64,000 bases of DNA from Xiphias gladius (lineage: Eukaryota; Chordata; Actinopteri; Istiophoriformes; Xiphiidae), in the NCBI RefSeq assembly GCF_016859285.1, contig NC_053401.1:11655161-11719160 (forward strand), given 5' to 3'. The notes beneath the pieces were generated by a model. The model had not been told where the DNA came from, made no database searches, and saw only the letters and a program-made list of their open reading frames with translations. Made by a program: the position numbers and the translations under genes. Positions 24,433 through 37,285 of the stretch are shown here, one piece after another; within the stretch, counting starts at the first letter, position 1, and every line of letters begins with the position of its first letter.

Positions 24433-27329
24433 GATTTTAAATGCACACCTACTATACACAAAGCAGGATTCAGCTTTTAGTTCCCAATAAGGAAGCACAT
24501 AGGCTAAAAAAAAAATTATATAAACAATGGACCCAGTACTGAACTCTGAGGAACTCTGAGCAACACTGTATAACAGACTTTTATTCTGATATGTTCTCCA
24601 AAGCTCCTTCATTTCAGCATGTTTCCTTCTTCACTGTCCCGTAACAGATGAGCAGCTGTTGTATGCATTGGCATGAGAACAGTTTTGGACAGTGTCCACA
24701 TTTTAGTTATGGTCTCCTTGGTAACAAGAGGAAGTGCAAAAGGTCTCAATCCTCTCAATGATCCCTGGCAGACAACAAGATAGATGAATGGACACTGGAA
24801 TGATTACTAAGTCGTACACAGGAGCCAAGTGTGAAATCTTACCATCTGATAGTGACATAAGCAGTAAATTAGCTTTTTATAGTCACACAGCAGAATGTGA
24901 CCATTATAATCTACAGTATATATCTCTGAGAGTGTGATTGGAGTTACCTACTTTCTGGCTTATTCTTTCTCACCAGGCACTTCTGTTGGTTAGCTGGAGG
25001 TTCATAAAAGTCATAAGTTACTTGAAGGTTTACATATCCCCATCAGATCCCATTACCATTCTCCAAAGCCGCTGACCAACCACCGGGAGTCACTATTTTT
25101 GCAAATAGGACATAATCCCTCACTGGCTTCCCACTCATGAAGACTCTCCAATGTGTTTGATTGTTGTGTTTGGTATTGAAAGACTTTCAAACAGATTTCT
25201 AAAGAACTTTGGATATATATGTTTTTCAGGATGCTTTTTTCATCGAAATACCATCTAGTCTCATGTACTAAAACATTTGAAACGATGCAGCCTCTGCTTT
25301 TGGGTTCTGAGACTGCAATTCGTCAAGTGTATTCTTTGTGGTATGTTACATTTATGTAGGATTCAATATTTGACACTTGTGTATCACTCACTCTAGGTTT
25401 AGGTTTGTGTCTCTCTTAATGGGTCACACGATTCCTTCTACTGGGTCCTCACAACTTAAATATTAGACAATTCAGGGCCAGAAAACATATCTGTATGCAC
25501 TGAATGCTCTGTATCCTGCAGCTCATGACTCTAGTTAGAGACAGCCAAATCCTTCTTAATTCCATGGATTTTGAACACATACCTTTAACACAAAACTGAA
25601 GACATAACAACACATAAGTTCAGCCAGTTGGAGACAAAATAACATTCTGTACACATGCAGAAGGGAAACTAGTTGTAGATAAATTTCTGATAAGTATAAA
25701 TTGACTCTGTATGGGTTGTGGGATGAAAAAAAGTTTTTCAAAAAAAGTTTTTCAAATCTAATTGAATCCAGTCTATCCTTAATATTCTCCATACAGACTC
25801 CAATGACTAAAGAACACACCATCTTTTGCTGAGCAGAGGGGGTAAAGATTCCTCAGTAAAAGCAAATATGCTTGGAACTGCCAACATGTTATTTTTACTT
25901 TTTCTCTTTCCAGGATGCTGTCATATGGGTTTGCTCTGCATGCAGAGGTGTAACAAGGTAAGAGGGGCTAATTAGATTATAGCAACCACACACATCCTTT
26001 GAGGCAGAGTTGCAGAAATGTTCAAGACTGTCCTTTTGTAAAAAAAAAAAAAAAAAGAGCCCATAAGTCGTGTGTGCAAGCAGCTCATTACGACCCATAG
26101 TTACGTTTTATTGTTAGGTGAACGTTAGCAGCTATAGCAATTATGACAGGAACAAAGGAGAAAGTCAGGTGATGTGGCGTCTAAGTTTAGTGACAAAGGC
26201 TGCGTTATGAAGAGATCAGGGTGGATGGATAAGATGACAAACACAGAACTTTCACACAGGAGACCTGTTTGTTTCCCATGCCAAACCGATGCTTTAATGT
26301 TTTTTCTATTATCCATGACCACTTGACAACCTTAACTGTGTGTTTATTATTATAACCATGACGACAAAGAACCGGTATGCCTGCCGCTGGTACGCTCCTA
26401 TGGGTTGTATCTGAGGCAAAGGACAAACGACCCACACGGTCGTGTAGGTTGGAGGACTTGTTGAGACAAACTAACAATATGAATAATGAAAGTGAAATCT
26501 CAACAGATTCATCACACAACGTAAAGGGCACTTGAATTCAACACACTAAGGCAACGCTTTACCACACTTTTACTAATTAAAACTGTCTAATGTGCTATAG
26601 TTACATTAAGCAACAACAACAACACTGAAAATTCTTTCAGCATCTTTAATCAATTAAGTAATTGGCCTTAATGTCTCAAAGACAAAGCCATTTATCTTCA
26701 GAAAATTGGATTCATTAAAAACCCCACTTTTATATGGAATAATAAAATTAAATTAGACACAGCCATTATAAACATTTTTTTCTTATTTTTACTTTTATAA
26801 ACCTGCAAATATAAAACATAGAAGAGAATGGATAAAAAATACAGATTGTTCAATTAATTATGATTTGCAATTAATTATGATTGTATTTATATGAATTTTC
26901 CTAGTTGATCAGTCTTCATCTCTGATGGGGAAAAGATACAGTAACAGAAGATGATTATACTGCAACAAATGTGATCTTACTTTGTTTAGCAACTTTCTAT
27001 CACTCTGTTATGCGAAAACGGATCACCTAATGCTTGAAATAATCACAACCCCTACCATGTAACAAGCTCTTTATATCTGGATATATCTGCTTAAAGCCAG
27101 CTCCTGCAGCTCAACACAAAGTCATAGAAGCAGCCAAACTTTTTATGGAAATTGAGTTTTACATGAATATATCTCTATTTTCTTCCAGGCACTGAAAACA
27201 CTCCGCTTCCTTGGAATAATGTTTGCTTGCCAGGGGACATTTCCGGGGCTGGATAACTTGCCCTGGTGACCTCGCAGTGCATGCCTCCGGGCAAAAAATG
27301 ACTTTTAAAAAAACTGCTTAGGGTTACAA

Positions 27330-27375
27330 AGGCAGGTTTTTGACCTATAGGTTGTTGGTTCAAGTCTGGAGGTAA
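27330..27375 (+). repeat. Possible tRNA-derived SINE fragment
   Basis: GGTTGTTGGTTCAAGTCTGG resembles a degenerate Pol III B box (GGTTCRANNCC), as found in tRNA-derived fish SINEs. Only a short piece is visible. Confidence 0.3.
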
Positions 27376-28869
27376 GTTATCATGATGATTGAAATCATAC
27401 TGACATTATGGTTAATGTCCAGCAACGACAGTATTATAAAGCTGGGCAGTGGCTAAAAGTTCTGGGGGAACATTTATAAACATTTAATACTTCAGCACAC
27501 CCAAAAGATTGTTTTTGTTCAGCATAATTTTTATCATTTTGGGTCCCGAGAGAGAGAGGAATCTGCCTGCACAGGGAAACACATAAGACATTCTCTCTGA
27601 CTTGTTATTTAATCACATTATGGAGAGGAGTAATAAAGTAATGGTGATGACTTTGGAAAAGAAGATAGTCATAAGAGACAAGGAATAGCATGATGATAAA
27701 ATGGTTGACTGAATAGTTTTTAATAAAGTTACTATCAAAACTACTTCTTACATGCTCTTTATAGTACCCTGTAACTGTCTGTCTAAGTGACACCAAAAAA
27801 AATCAGTGTGTTGCACAAAAGAAAGATGCCATACAGTAAATTATGATGGTACTCATTTATCTTTTGTTGCATTCAGTATAACAATTTGTGACAGGAGCAG
27901 TTGATAAGAATGTGTCCAAACAATCCCTCCTCCAACTCTTCCGTTACCCTGTTATTACTCTAAACACATAAGCACAACTGAGTCATTTTTTAGTCATCAC
28001 AGCACATTGAACTTCAGGTAGATGTGTAGTTCACTTCTTTGAAATCTATTTAAATGTATTTAATTTCTTTTGCACACTCGCCAAGATAGAATGGGGTAGC
28101 TGAGAGGGAGAAAATGTTTGAGTGAAAGGAAAAAGACTGAACATGATGTCCGGCTCTAAAGGGTGATTAATACTAGTTGTTTTTTAGGTGAGCATTAACC
28201 TGTAAAGCATGTCTAAATCAGTGCTGCAGACTTTAATTTGAGAGCTTCAGTGTAATGTGCTTTGAATCAATGGGATTTAAGTTTATAGCCATAGCAGATG
28301 AAGATATGGGGTCATCTGGTTTGTCTAATAGTCTGTACGGCTGTGTTTGTGTGTACATGTGTTGTTCCAATGTGTTTCCAGTCTGTCATGGACTGTGGCC
28401 AGGTAGAGAAGCATGGGACACTGACTGAGAGAGAAACAGGATGCAAAGGGAGTCAGACAGACTTCGAGACAGGCAAGGAAGAAAAGAGACACAGCAGGCA
28501 GAGGGGAGCAGTGTTAACTGACTTAATGTATATTAAGGATAATGAAAAACTCGTTCTTCCGCTTTCTAACGTACCTCCAGCCTCTTCCTCTCTTTTTTAA
28601 AATTTTAATTATGTCTCCCCAACTTTTAAAGTTTATCAAACCTTCAAAACAAATGAGAGAAGCTGTGAATTGAAAAAGATTTTGATAATCTCATCTACGT
28701 CACCTTCAGTTGTTAAAGTATACTCAAGCCAATAAGCTTTTGTCGATGAAATTTAATAAGATTTTAAACCTGCATCAGCTGATTTTTTTTAGCCACTTGG
28801 ATGCAACGGAAACAAGCTATAGGCACAACATTAACATATTAACACTTTTTAAGTTGATATGCGAGCACA

Positions 28870-29340
28870 AAGAAGCCTATTTACACATTTAGTAGACATA
28901 GTCAACATAAGCATTCATTTGGAGTTATATTTCTGGCAACCTGATCAAAGAAAGTTCAATATTCATTCTCCTTTTGGCTAGGTTTTGGTCTCCACCAACT
29001 CCTGGGGGCAATATCTACTTGTCAGTCTGCCATTTGGTGCTGGCCATGTAGTGTACAGTAGGTTTATTAGATCTTTTTCACTGAATATACCTGCTTGCTT
29101 TGGCTGGAAACTAAGGTCAAGCTGTGTGACTCAGCCAAAACCATGAAGTTATCTAGAAAACCAAAACAGTGAGTTGGAAGATGCTAAAATGCTCCACAGA
29201 CCCAAGGCAAACTGCAGTGACAAGTGAAAATTCTTTGTATGTGTGTCTCAATGTGCAACCGCTTTCACATAAACATTGTCGTTTGATTCATTGTTTATCT
29301 AAAAATATAAATTTGAAGAGGAGGGTTAGTACACCAAAAA
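28870..29340 (+). repeat. Dispersed repeat, copy 2
   Basis: The diverged same-orientation counterpart of 18,700-19,180; the conserved blocks occur in the same order about 10.2 kb apart. Confidence 0.7.
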
Positions 29341-30441
29341 AACAGCAAATGTATATACATAATTGCAAGAAATCACACTCATGTCTTTTTTTATGCGGGG
29401 GTCACTTCTGATTCCAAATCTAAACGGTTGTCCTGCATACACCCGTCTGCTCTCATTTTTTTTGTCTCAACAGCTGAAGCAGAGAATGAATACATGCAAA
29501 ACATGTTTATCTAACAGGATTTAGGGAGTTGTTGTTTTACTCATGGGACAGGAAAGCACTGCAGTAACCATACACAGCATGTTTTCCCTGTGGCGATAGC
29601 TGAAAATGGAGGAAATGCAGCTTTAGCCTCATTAGAGGGCAGTTTTTTTGTGTTTACACTACATAACTGCCAACCAGTTTCCATAGCATACAATTAGATG
29701 GACTATGTGCACTTAGATGGATTTCCTACCTTCCAGGAAGTCATTAATTTTCATTCAATGCAGGAACTTGTAGAGACTTGAAACTTGCTTTAGATACTAT
29801 AAGCTTTGTCTTGTTTTTTGATGTTGTCTGGTATAGATATTGGATTTTTAATGATATAGCAAAGCATAAACATGCCTAGAAACTGTCTTGCCTGACTAAA
29901 TTAGACATGTTCACACATTTTTCTTTTTCATCAAAGGTTTATTTAGACATTTATATAGTTAACAGGGACTATAAAAAAGTCTTCAAAGGTAGCATTTGAT
30001 TCAAAAGTCAACCCTGGTTCTTTAAAGAATGTGCTTGAAGCACTTTAACAAGGTGCACATCCTTCAACGCCCCACTGACACATGTACAGCCCTTCTTGTC
30101 CCTGGGCTTGAACACACACACAAACACCCACTCAGGCACAGGTTTGAGTATCATGCACATGCATGCTTTTGCAGATGTGTGAGTATAGTAAGTGCTTGCG
30201 TGTTTGTGGGGAGACTACTGTATGTGTACTGTCTGCTGCTAAACAGACAGGTTGACTGTTTTATAGCCTTTGGAGAACAACTCGCTAGGTCTCCTTCCCA
30301 GCTCCTCCCACTTACTGCAAAACAGTTGTTCTGGTGTAAGTGCCCTAAAGCTGCTGATGAAATGTTTGGCAGTAAACATTCCCTTTAAGATGGTGCAGAA
30401 AGGTGGTCCTAATATGGAGCTGTTTCTCCCTGTGTTGATGC

Positions 30442-30487
30442 AGAGAAGAGAAGAGAAGAGAAGAGAAGAGAAAAGCAGAGAAGAGAG
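30442..30487 (+). repeat. (AGAAG)n pentanucleotide repeat
   Basis: AGAGA/AGAAG units repeat about six times and then degrade. Confidence 0.9.
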
Positions 30488-30959
30488 AAAGGCAGAGCAG
30501 GCAGCAGTATGTTGATTATCAGGGATCACTCTCTTCTGGCACCATAAAATTACACTGAATGACCCTTACTAGTGGGCAAAACTATTCCTTTGGGGGCTGT
30601 TCTTTGTCAGCGACGCCAACTGGTTCATGTTAATAACAAGTCCTGCCACTGCGGGAATCTTCACTGCCTCATACATAAATATACAGAACTATTGCAGTGC
30701 AAAATAATTGAACAGAATGTGACTCCGAAGTGACACCCGATATTTCACAAAAATGTCAAAGGAATGAAGCAGCAGAAACAGGTTTAAATAAAACTGCATC
30801 TGAAAACTTGTGTTACATAATAGAATGGCTAAATCAAAAATGGAAAGATCGATTCTGCATGATTAACCAAAAATAGCAGCTCTGTGTGGCTGTACTACCC
30901 CACTAACACCTAGTTAAATCATGAATTTCAAATTATTAAACAAGGATCTTGAACATTTT

Positions 30960-31130
30960 AAACGGTGAAAGGTTTTCCATTCATTCTGAGGGGGACCGTG
31001 AATGTCTGTACAAATCGTTATGGCAATCTATCCAATAGTTGTTGAAATATTTTACTCTGGACCAATGTGTTGGTCTGACCAACTAACCGACGGACAGTGC
31101 CATCCACAGAGTCACGCTGCTAGCATTAAA
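30960..31130 (+). repeat. Percomorph dispersed repeat, copy A
   Basis: It contains TTCATTCTGAGGGGGACCGTGAATGTCTG, then ATCTATCCAATAGTTGTTGAAATATTT, then the GACCAACTAACCGACGGACAGTGCCATCC..GCTAGCAT tail. This is a widespread percomorph repeat also present at 36,895-37,285 and, inverted, at 42,905-43,115. Confidence 0.75.
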
Positions 31131-31629
31131 AAGTAGCAGGACAGATATAAAAGACTTTAAAAAATGGTTGGTTTCACCTCATGCACAAATGGAAATCAGT
31201 GCAATACAAATGATGGTTGGCAAACTCTATACAAAACCTTGTGGAACCACAAGTGTTGCCGGAGCATCCATGGTAACATCTTCCGAGGCCTAATAACAAA
31301 GGAGCAATCTTTCAACGAAGCAGCAATGGAAGGCAGATGTTGGAAGTGGAACGACTCTATTTTGGAACAAACCTTTTAAAATCTACTTCCTCAAGGCTCT
31401 CCCTTCTGCTGGCAGCATGATACCATAGAAAATGGGTGGCACAAAGGTAAAACACTCATGTGCTCGGATGCTTTCTCAGCCCATCAGACTAGTTAGCAAG
31501 CATATCATAGAGGGAGTCCATTGGTCTACCCGAGGGGACAATTGCAAGTTTGTAGCCCTCCTACACGTGTGTGTGTTTTTGTGTGTAATGCTAAATCAGA
31601 CACAGCCTCGTAGCTCCTTTGAGAATCAG

Positions 31630-31693
31630 TTTTTCTTTTGCTCAAAGGCTTTCTCTCGGTCTTTTTCTTTTGCTCAAAGGCTTTCTCTCCGTC
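31630..31693 (+). repeat. 32-bp tandem duplication before the lrrc17 leader exon
   Basis: Two adjacent copies (31630-31661 and 31662-31693) of a pyrimidine-rich unit containing CTTTTGCTCAAAGGCTTTCT differ at only one or two bases. It lies 100-350 bp upstream of the inferred lrrc17 first exon. Confidence 0.85.
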
Positions 31694-31749
31694 TGTCTTC
31701 ACACTCCCAGTGTGATCCAGCTGAGTGGGTGAAAAGCGAAGGAGTGAGT

Positions 31750-31848
31750 AAGAGAGAGAGAGAGAGAGAGAGAGAGACAGCATAAGGTAGTAGTCAATCA
31801 CTCGGCACAGGCAGAGAGAGAGAGTGAGAGAGAGAGAGAGAGAGAGAG
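31750..31848 (+). repeat. Two (GA)n microsatellites in the lrrc17 promoter/leader region
   Basis: GA runs at 31,750-31,777 and 31,812-31,848, the latter interrupted by TGAG. They lie within or immediately before the inferred leader exon and could bind GAGA-type factors, which is speculative. Confidence 0.93.
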
Positions 31849-31859
31849 ATCGGAGAAGC

Positions 31860-32029
31860 AGCCAGTCAGTCGAGCCTCACTTCAGGCTCTAAGTGTATAG
31901 GCACCCAGGCAGGATTCTCTTGGCTTGGACTCAGCGCTCATGACAGGATTAGGACCCTGGGACGTGGGACCAACCGGAGATCTGCAGGTCCGAGTTGATG
32001 AGCCCAAGCCGGATTCTCTCCCTGCACAG
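31860..32029 (+). other. lrrc17: Probable 5' non-coding exon of lrrc17 (start approximate)
   Basis: The sequence ends in CCCTGCACAG|GTAGGACTG, a good donor at 32030, and the next strong + strand acceptor belonging to a gene is that of lrrc17 exon 2 (40458-40459). Human LRRC17 also has a non-coding first exon. Locally the sequence is less AT-rich than the flanks. An ATG at 31940 opens a 31-codon upstream frame that runs across the splice junction. The transcription start is not defined by sequence. Confidence 0.5.
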
Positions 32030-33280
32030 GTAGGACTGAAACATTCATGCTGTACCATCACATCTGTCTATCCGCAAAAGATTCTGCAGCTGGAAGCAAC
32101 AAAGAAAAACCCCAATCCAATATTCAATATGCAAGGAGATTTTTTTTGGCAAGTGTAGTTTGGCACCAGTGTTTAGTTCTAGGTGATAATATCTGATTTT
32201 CAGAAAGCTGTAAAAAAGCCACAGTATAGTATTTTTATCTTGATGTGAAACGGTAACTAGACTGCAGAATATGTAACTGAATCCAACAAAGGATTATTAC
32301 TTTTTACTAGAAGTGTGACTTCCCCCTTTTCTTAGGCTATTCCTTTGTTCATTAGACATTGTAGGCATACACTGATAGTGAATGCACAGACAAAGAATGA
32401 ATGCAATGCGTCATGCTGAAAACTTACTACGTGTTTTATGATAAGTGATTTAAAGATAGATTGCAGCAATGCAACATTAGAACACATGTCCAGGATCAGA
32501 CAGCGATGAAAGTATCTGCAGCTTAGATGTCTGCACAAGCAAACATCTGAAGATATGAATAGACGGAGCTGAGTTACTAACAGGCAGCATGTTTGTTTAA
32601 CATACAGTATCTTTGTTGGATTGTACTTTTTGGATCTTGTTTAAAAATTGAAAAAACAAAACAAACAGCTCCAAACAAGCAGTGAATATCATATTCATGT
32701 ATGCATCTTGCTCCAGCTCTATTTTTGACACTCCAATTTGGAGTTCCTCAACTTGTGCGAAGTTTATGCAGGATCATTGCCCCCTCACATTAATCTTGAT
32801 TTCCCCTCAAAGTTAAGTGCTAATTTTAGATGATTCCTTAATGCTTTTGCCATGTAACTGGCTGGTGATCCCATGCACCATAACTTAAAAGCACTAAACA
32901 CTCTGGATAGCCTTGCCCACCAGGCGTTCATTGATTACTTATATATATATTCTATGTGAAAAATGAAATAGCATTGGGATTATTTTGTGCTAGGTGTGAG
33001 ATTTTGTCAGATAGATCTTCTGCAGATTTCCGAAATTTTGAGGGTAAGATTACAGAATACTCAAAAGGAGGCCAGGGCTGCTGCACAGTTTGCTGCACAA
33101 CTGTATGTACAGTATACTTGCTGGATGTTTAGGTTTCCATATGCGTGTGTGTGCAGCTATATATGTAAATGTACAGAAGGAGTGATATGTCCCTGTGTAA
33201 GTTTCAGTAAAATTCCAGCCTCATGCAGCGCAGAGCGGAGCGACGTGTGGTTTCACTCTGGAATTCTGCACAGAAAAAAA

Positions 33281-33293
33281 GGGGGGGGGGGGG
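33281..33293 (+). repeat. Poly-G run of 13
   Basis: Thirteen consecutive G after an A run. It is a slippage-prone homopolymer and could join a G-quadruplex. Confidence 0.9.
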
Positions 33294-35722
33294 AGAAAAA
33301 GGCTGACTTGCAAGTTTACTCCGCTTATGAAGTGAGAGAGACCCTTTTACTTAGACTTCTTCTGTTTCAGCTTGCCGCAGTTAAGTTTAAGTGGAACACT
33401 TTGTAGTAAGAGGAGTGAGAATTCTGTGTGCATGAGCGTGTGCGTGTGCATGTGCGTGTGCGTGTGTGTGTGTTCGTGTGTTTAAAGTGGAGATTTGTCT
33501 GGCGCCAATCCAAACCAATCAACACAGCTGGGGAAGACATTGTGTGTACCTGTGTTTGAGCTCTGTTAAACATCTCCTGACAGTTTTTTAACTCCCTGAT
33601 TCTAATGAGGCAGTTTGCAGACACTCAAGATTTCTTGATAGAAAAGTAACTGAATAGAGTAAATGACTAAACACAGTGGAAAATTGCATAACAGTAAAAT
33701 ATTTCTGTCCCAGAATTTATAAACCTGTCACTTTTCAGCGCCATAGTAATCCCATGTTTAATGTCTTATAATGGAGATGAGTGTTTCATAGATAGCCGTT
33801 TCAGAACATGAGTAGATGCAGCCAAGAAAACTGTGGGAGACCACACCAATGCCTGCTAACATCAGCTGAAAGCTGGGGTTTAGTTGCTATTCTTGTTTTG
33901 TTTGGACAAAAACAGATCTCACATATGTACACCATAAAGGAACATACACAAAAGGCACACAGTTTGGCTAGTTTCCATCAAACATCCTCTTTCAGATATT
34001 TGTTTTTGTGAGTTCACCACCTCTTACCCTGTCTGAAATGTCCCTCCACTTTCTACGGCTCTTGCCTCTCCTGTTCTGCAGAAATGAACTTGTCTGGTTT
34101 CAATTAGGCTCTCAGGGATGTGTAAGGGTTCTCTCTCTCACTTGCTCTCTACATAGACAGTATATGTCTGTCTCTGTCACTGTCTCGTCCTCTGGTTTAG
34201 GATTGAGGGTTTGTGGTTTTTTTCCCCTCCTCTTCTCTTTACATTCTCCTAGGTCTGCTCCGTCATTCTTTCCTTATATCCTTCTTTGTCTCTTAGCTGG
34301 GTGGTGGGCCTGTTACATGGTAACAAGCCACAGACCTTTGGGCACACACACATAGGAAAATCAGCCCAAATGAAACAAAGTAAGGTCAGTTTGCTAGGAG
34401 GCAACTTTTTTCAAAAACTCACCTATAAACTCGCTCCTTGTTTCAACTCTCCAATATCTGTTTTTTACTGTTATTAACTGCCTGACTGACCAACCGACCT
34501 TCTGCCTGCTTCCCTAAATATATCTATGCTTTCAACTTGGACAGAAGCAGATTTTTTTTTAAACATTTTTTCTATAAGTAGCTAAAGAGAAAAGGCTCGT
34601 TCTTGTATTTGCAGCCTCCCCCGCTTGTTCTCACTTTCTCTCTGCAACTCTGCGACACAGTGGCCCTTTGTGTTTCTGTGTTTTCTCTGGAGTGCTGAAC
34701 TCTTTCCATCCACAGTGGCCTTGGAGCATGAAGATCCTCTGTGGGCAGCCAGTGCAGGTAGAGACTGTACAGCCTCAAGGCTTTGGATGAGATTTTTATA
34801 GGTAGATCTTGCTTGTTCTTCAGCTTGCAAGTCAAGTTTGCAGCATAGTTTGCCTGCCTTTTCTTCATATTGATATGTATATGGTAAACCAGGAAAACAT
34901 ACAGTATGTTTTAGATTATGTGATATCTGTGCAGTGGTAGGAAAAAAATTGGGGATTCGTATGTAGCCACCAGATTTACCCTCGGACCAATCAGCGCCAA
35001 AACCTTTATATCAAATGCTTGGTTTTTATGACCGTAATCTGGACAAAACTGAAAGCGAGCCTGTATTTTGACCCACAAATTTACACCTGACAAGGTCTAC
35101 TGTATTGGTAATATGTGCTGTTGCCTCTTTTCCTCAGTTGCTGAGGACTTTAAGTGTCTTCTTGTGTGTTTCTGGATTAAAAGAAGCAGAGCGGTGTGAC
35201 CTGACACCGGACAGATCCGTCTCCCTTCTTTGCCAGGAGGAATTTCCCTTTAGCTGACTTCATGATATTTTCTGTGCCATGCAACTTCAACTTCTGAATT
35301 TAATCTCGTCTTGAGCCAGCTATTCTGTTCCGTTTTGTCTCTCACTCTCTCCGTGTGGTTTCTTTTCACTGACACATTATTTAGGAAATGGTTTTCAAAT
35401 TTGTAAACTGCCTCCATCTGTATTTCTCTTAATCTCAGTCAGTGCCTCGCCTCCTCGCACCCCCTCTTCCTGACGTAGGTGGTATTTGGATGATGTAAGA
35501 GGCCAACCAGTCTGTGTTTCCTCCGGTCTGCCGAGGCCGAATGACCCATTTGAACCGAGAGACAACTCAGAAAACACACACAGACTGGGGAAGCATGTGT
35601 CTCTTCTTTGTGTTTTATCTGCATTCACTGTCCCTGTATAGGTGCCTGCACTATTTGAGTCTCCCTTTGTGTCTATCTGTATGAATCTACTCTTGTAATA
35701 TACCGTTATATATGTGTCTATG

Positions 35723-35724
<2 letters not shown>

Positions 35725-35759
<35 letters not shown>

Positions 35760-35769
35760 GTGTGTGTGT
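35725..35769 (+). repeat. (GT)n microsatellite
   Basis: A GT run of about 45 bases with one GC interruption. Confidence 0.95.
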
Positions 35770-36894
35770 TATGTGGAGACTTCTGCTTCATTCATACATT
35801 TGCACTTTGACCTCTGGTTCTTTGGCAGAGTGGTATAACTTCCTCACAACTGAATTCCTGCCAAACCAACTGGTTAAATTATACATTCCACTTCATTATG
35901 CAACACTCACTACCCAGCATTATATTTTTTCAATAAATGTGATGTTCTACTATACATGTAGTCACTGAATGACTTTAGTTTAGTTGATCTCTTGCACTCA
36001 TCAAATTACGAGATTGTGTAAGGAGTATGAGGATCAAAGGAGTGAAAGAAATGGTTGTTTTAACTCCCAGATGAAGGCATATTAAAGATGATACAGCAGG
36101 GAGACACACGATATTCAGTTAGAGGTGAGCTCTAGGTCTACATGCTGCACACACTGTGCCCAAAACAAATTCCACACAGACTTAAGCATTTATTCAGTGG
36201 TTTGCTTTAATTGAGAGCACACTGGCACACTGGTGGACTTGTTGTCCTTTACTTGCCTAAAAGATTGACTTGGTGAATTGTTTTGGTTTTAAAAGCCATT
36301 TGAAAGATTTAACGTAAATGACCAAATAATGATTTTTCCTTTTGCTCAGCAGCTTAAGAAATAATGATATAGTAAGTGTCTGTTCGGTGCACACTGGTAA
36401 CTGGAGCTCTATCATGACTGATGACATAATCATACTCTCATTGCTACACGTACATTTCTCTCAAGGGTTTGCTGGCAGTCCCGTCTGATTGTGGTCTCCC
36501 TGTAAAAACCACCTAACGTGGTTGAAATGTGAGAATATTGAAAACTGAGCTGGGAATGTTAACAAAAAATAAAATGTCTAATAACTAGGACCAAATATAA
36601 AAACCAAACAACATTACTATTAAATGGGTGACCCTGAGGCGTTTAAACTACACACTTGTTCGCATGCACGACCTTCACTCAACTGTGAACAAATCCTATA
36701 AAACTGTCAGCCACACACGGCACTACATAAAGTGCTCAGGGCTGAGATATGATTGATGCGTAGCATTTGTTGAATAATACCCCATGTCTCCAAATCCAAG
36801 CTAAATAATGACTTTCAAATGATGAAGCTGGACAGTGAAAATGTCAAAATAGACAGTAATAGTAACAGAAAGGTTGGAATATTTGTACAAAGGT

Positions 36895-37285
36895 AGGTTA
36901 CAGCACTAAAAAGATCAAAACCAAGAGTCTACAGTCATGCTAACAGCTCTGTGAAAGTGTACTTAGGAAACGCAGTGCTTTTAGCAAAATGCAAACATCA
37001 ACATGCTAACATGCTCACAATGACAACGCTAACATGCTGATGTTAAGCAGGTATAATGTTTGCCATGTTCACCATCTTTGTTTGGCATGTTAGCTTATAA
37101 TGGCGCTATACGAAAAATTAAAGGAAAACCAAAGTCATTAGAAACCATTCTGAGGGGGGATTGAGGATCTTTACAACGGTTCATGGAAATCCATCCAGTA
37201 GTTTCTGGGATAATTTAGGCTAGACCGAAATAGCAGACCCACAAACCGACATTCTCCTCCCTAGAGCCATGCCATTAGCATGGCC
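36895..37285 (+). repeat. Percomorph dispersed repeat, copy B (longest)
   Basis: It has the AACATGCTAACATGCT / GCTGATGTTAAGCAGG / CATGTTCACCATCTTTG blocks, then TCTGAGGGGGGATTGAGG, ATCCATCCAGTAG, and the tail AGAGCCATGCCATTAGCATGGC. These appear in the order known for this percomorph family. Shorter copies lie at 30,960 and, inverted, 42,905. Confidence 0.8.

Larger units (their letters stand above)
11461..31620. other. Gene-poor interval between ccdc146 and lrrc17
   Basis: About 20 kb in which I recognise no exon. It holds microsatellites (13.2, 13.5, 17.8-18.4 and 30.4 kb), a TTAA-bounded miniature element at 16.75-17.17 kb, two diverged copies of one dispersed repeat (18.70-19.18 and 28.87-29.34 kb), and a fragment of a percomorph repeat near 31.0 kb. 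Open frames within it (for example a long - strand one over the purine/pyrimidine-biased tract 22,330-22,770) are low-complexity and show no family features. Distal regulatory elements could be present but cannot be seen from sequence alone. Confidence 0.6.
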
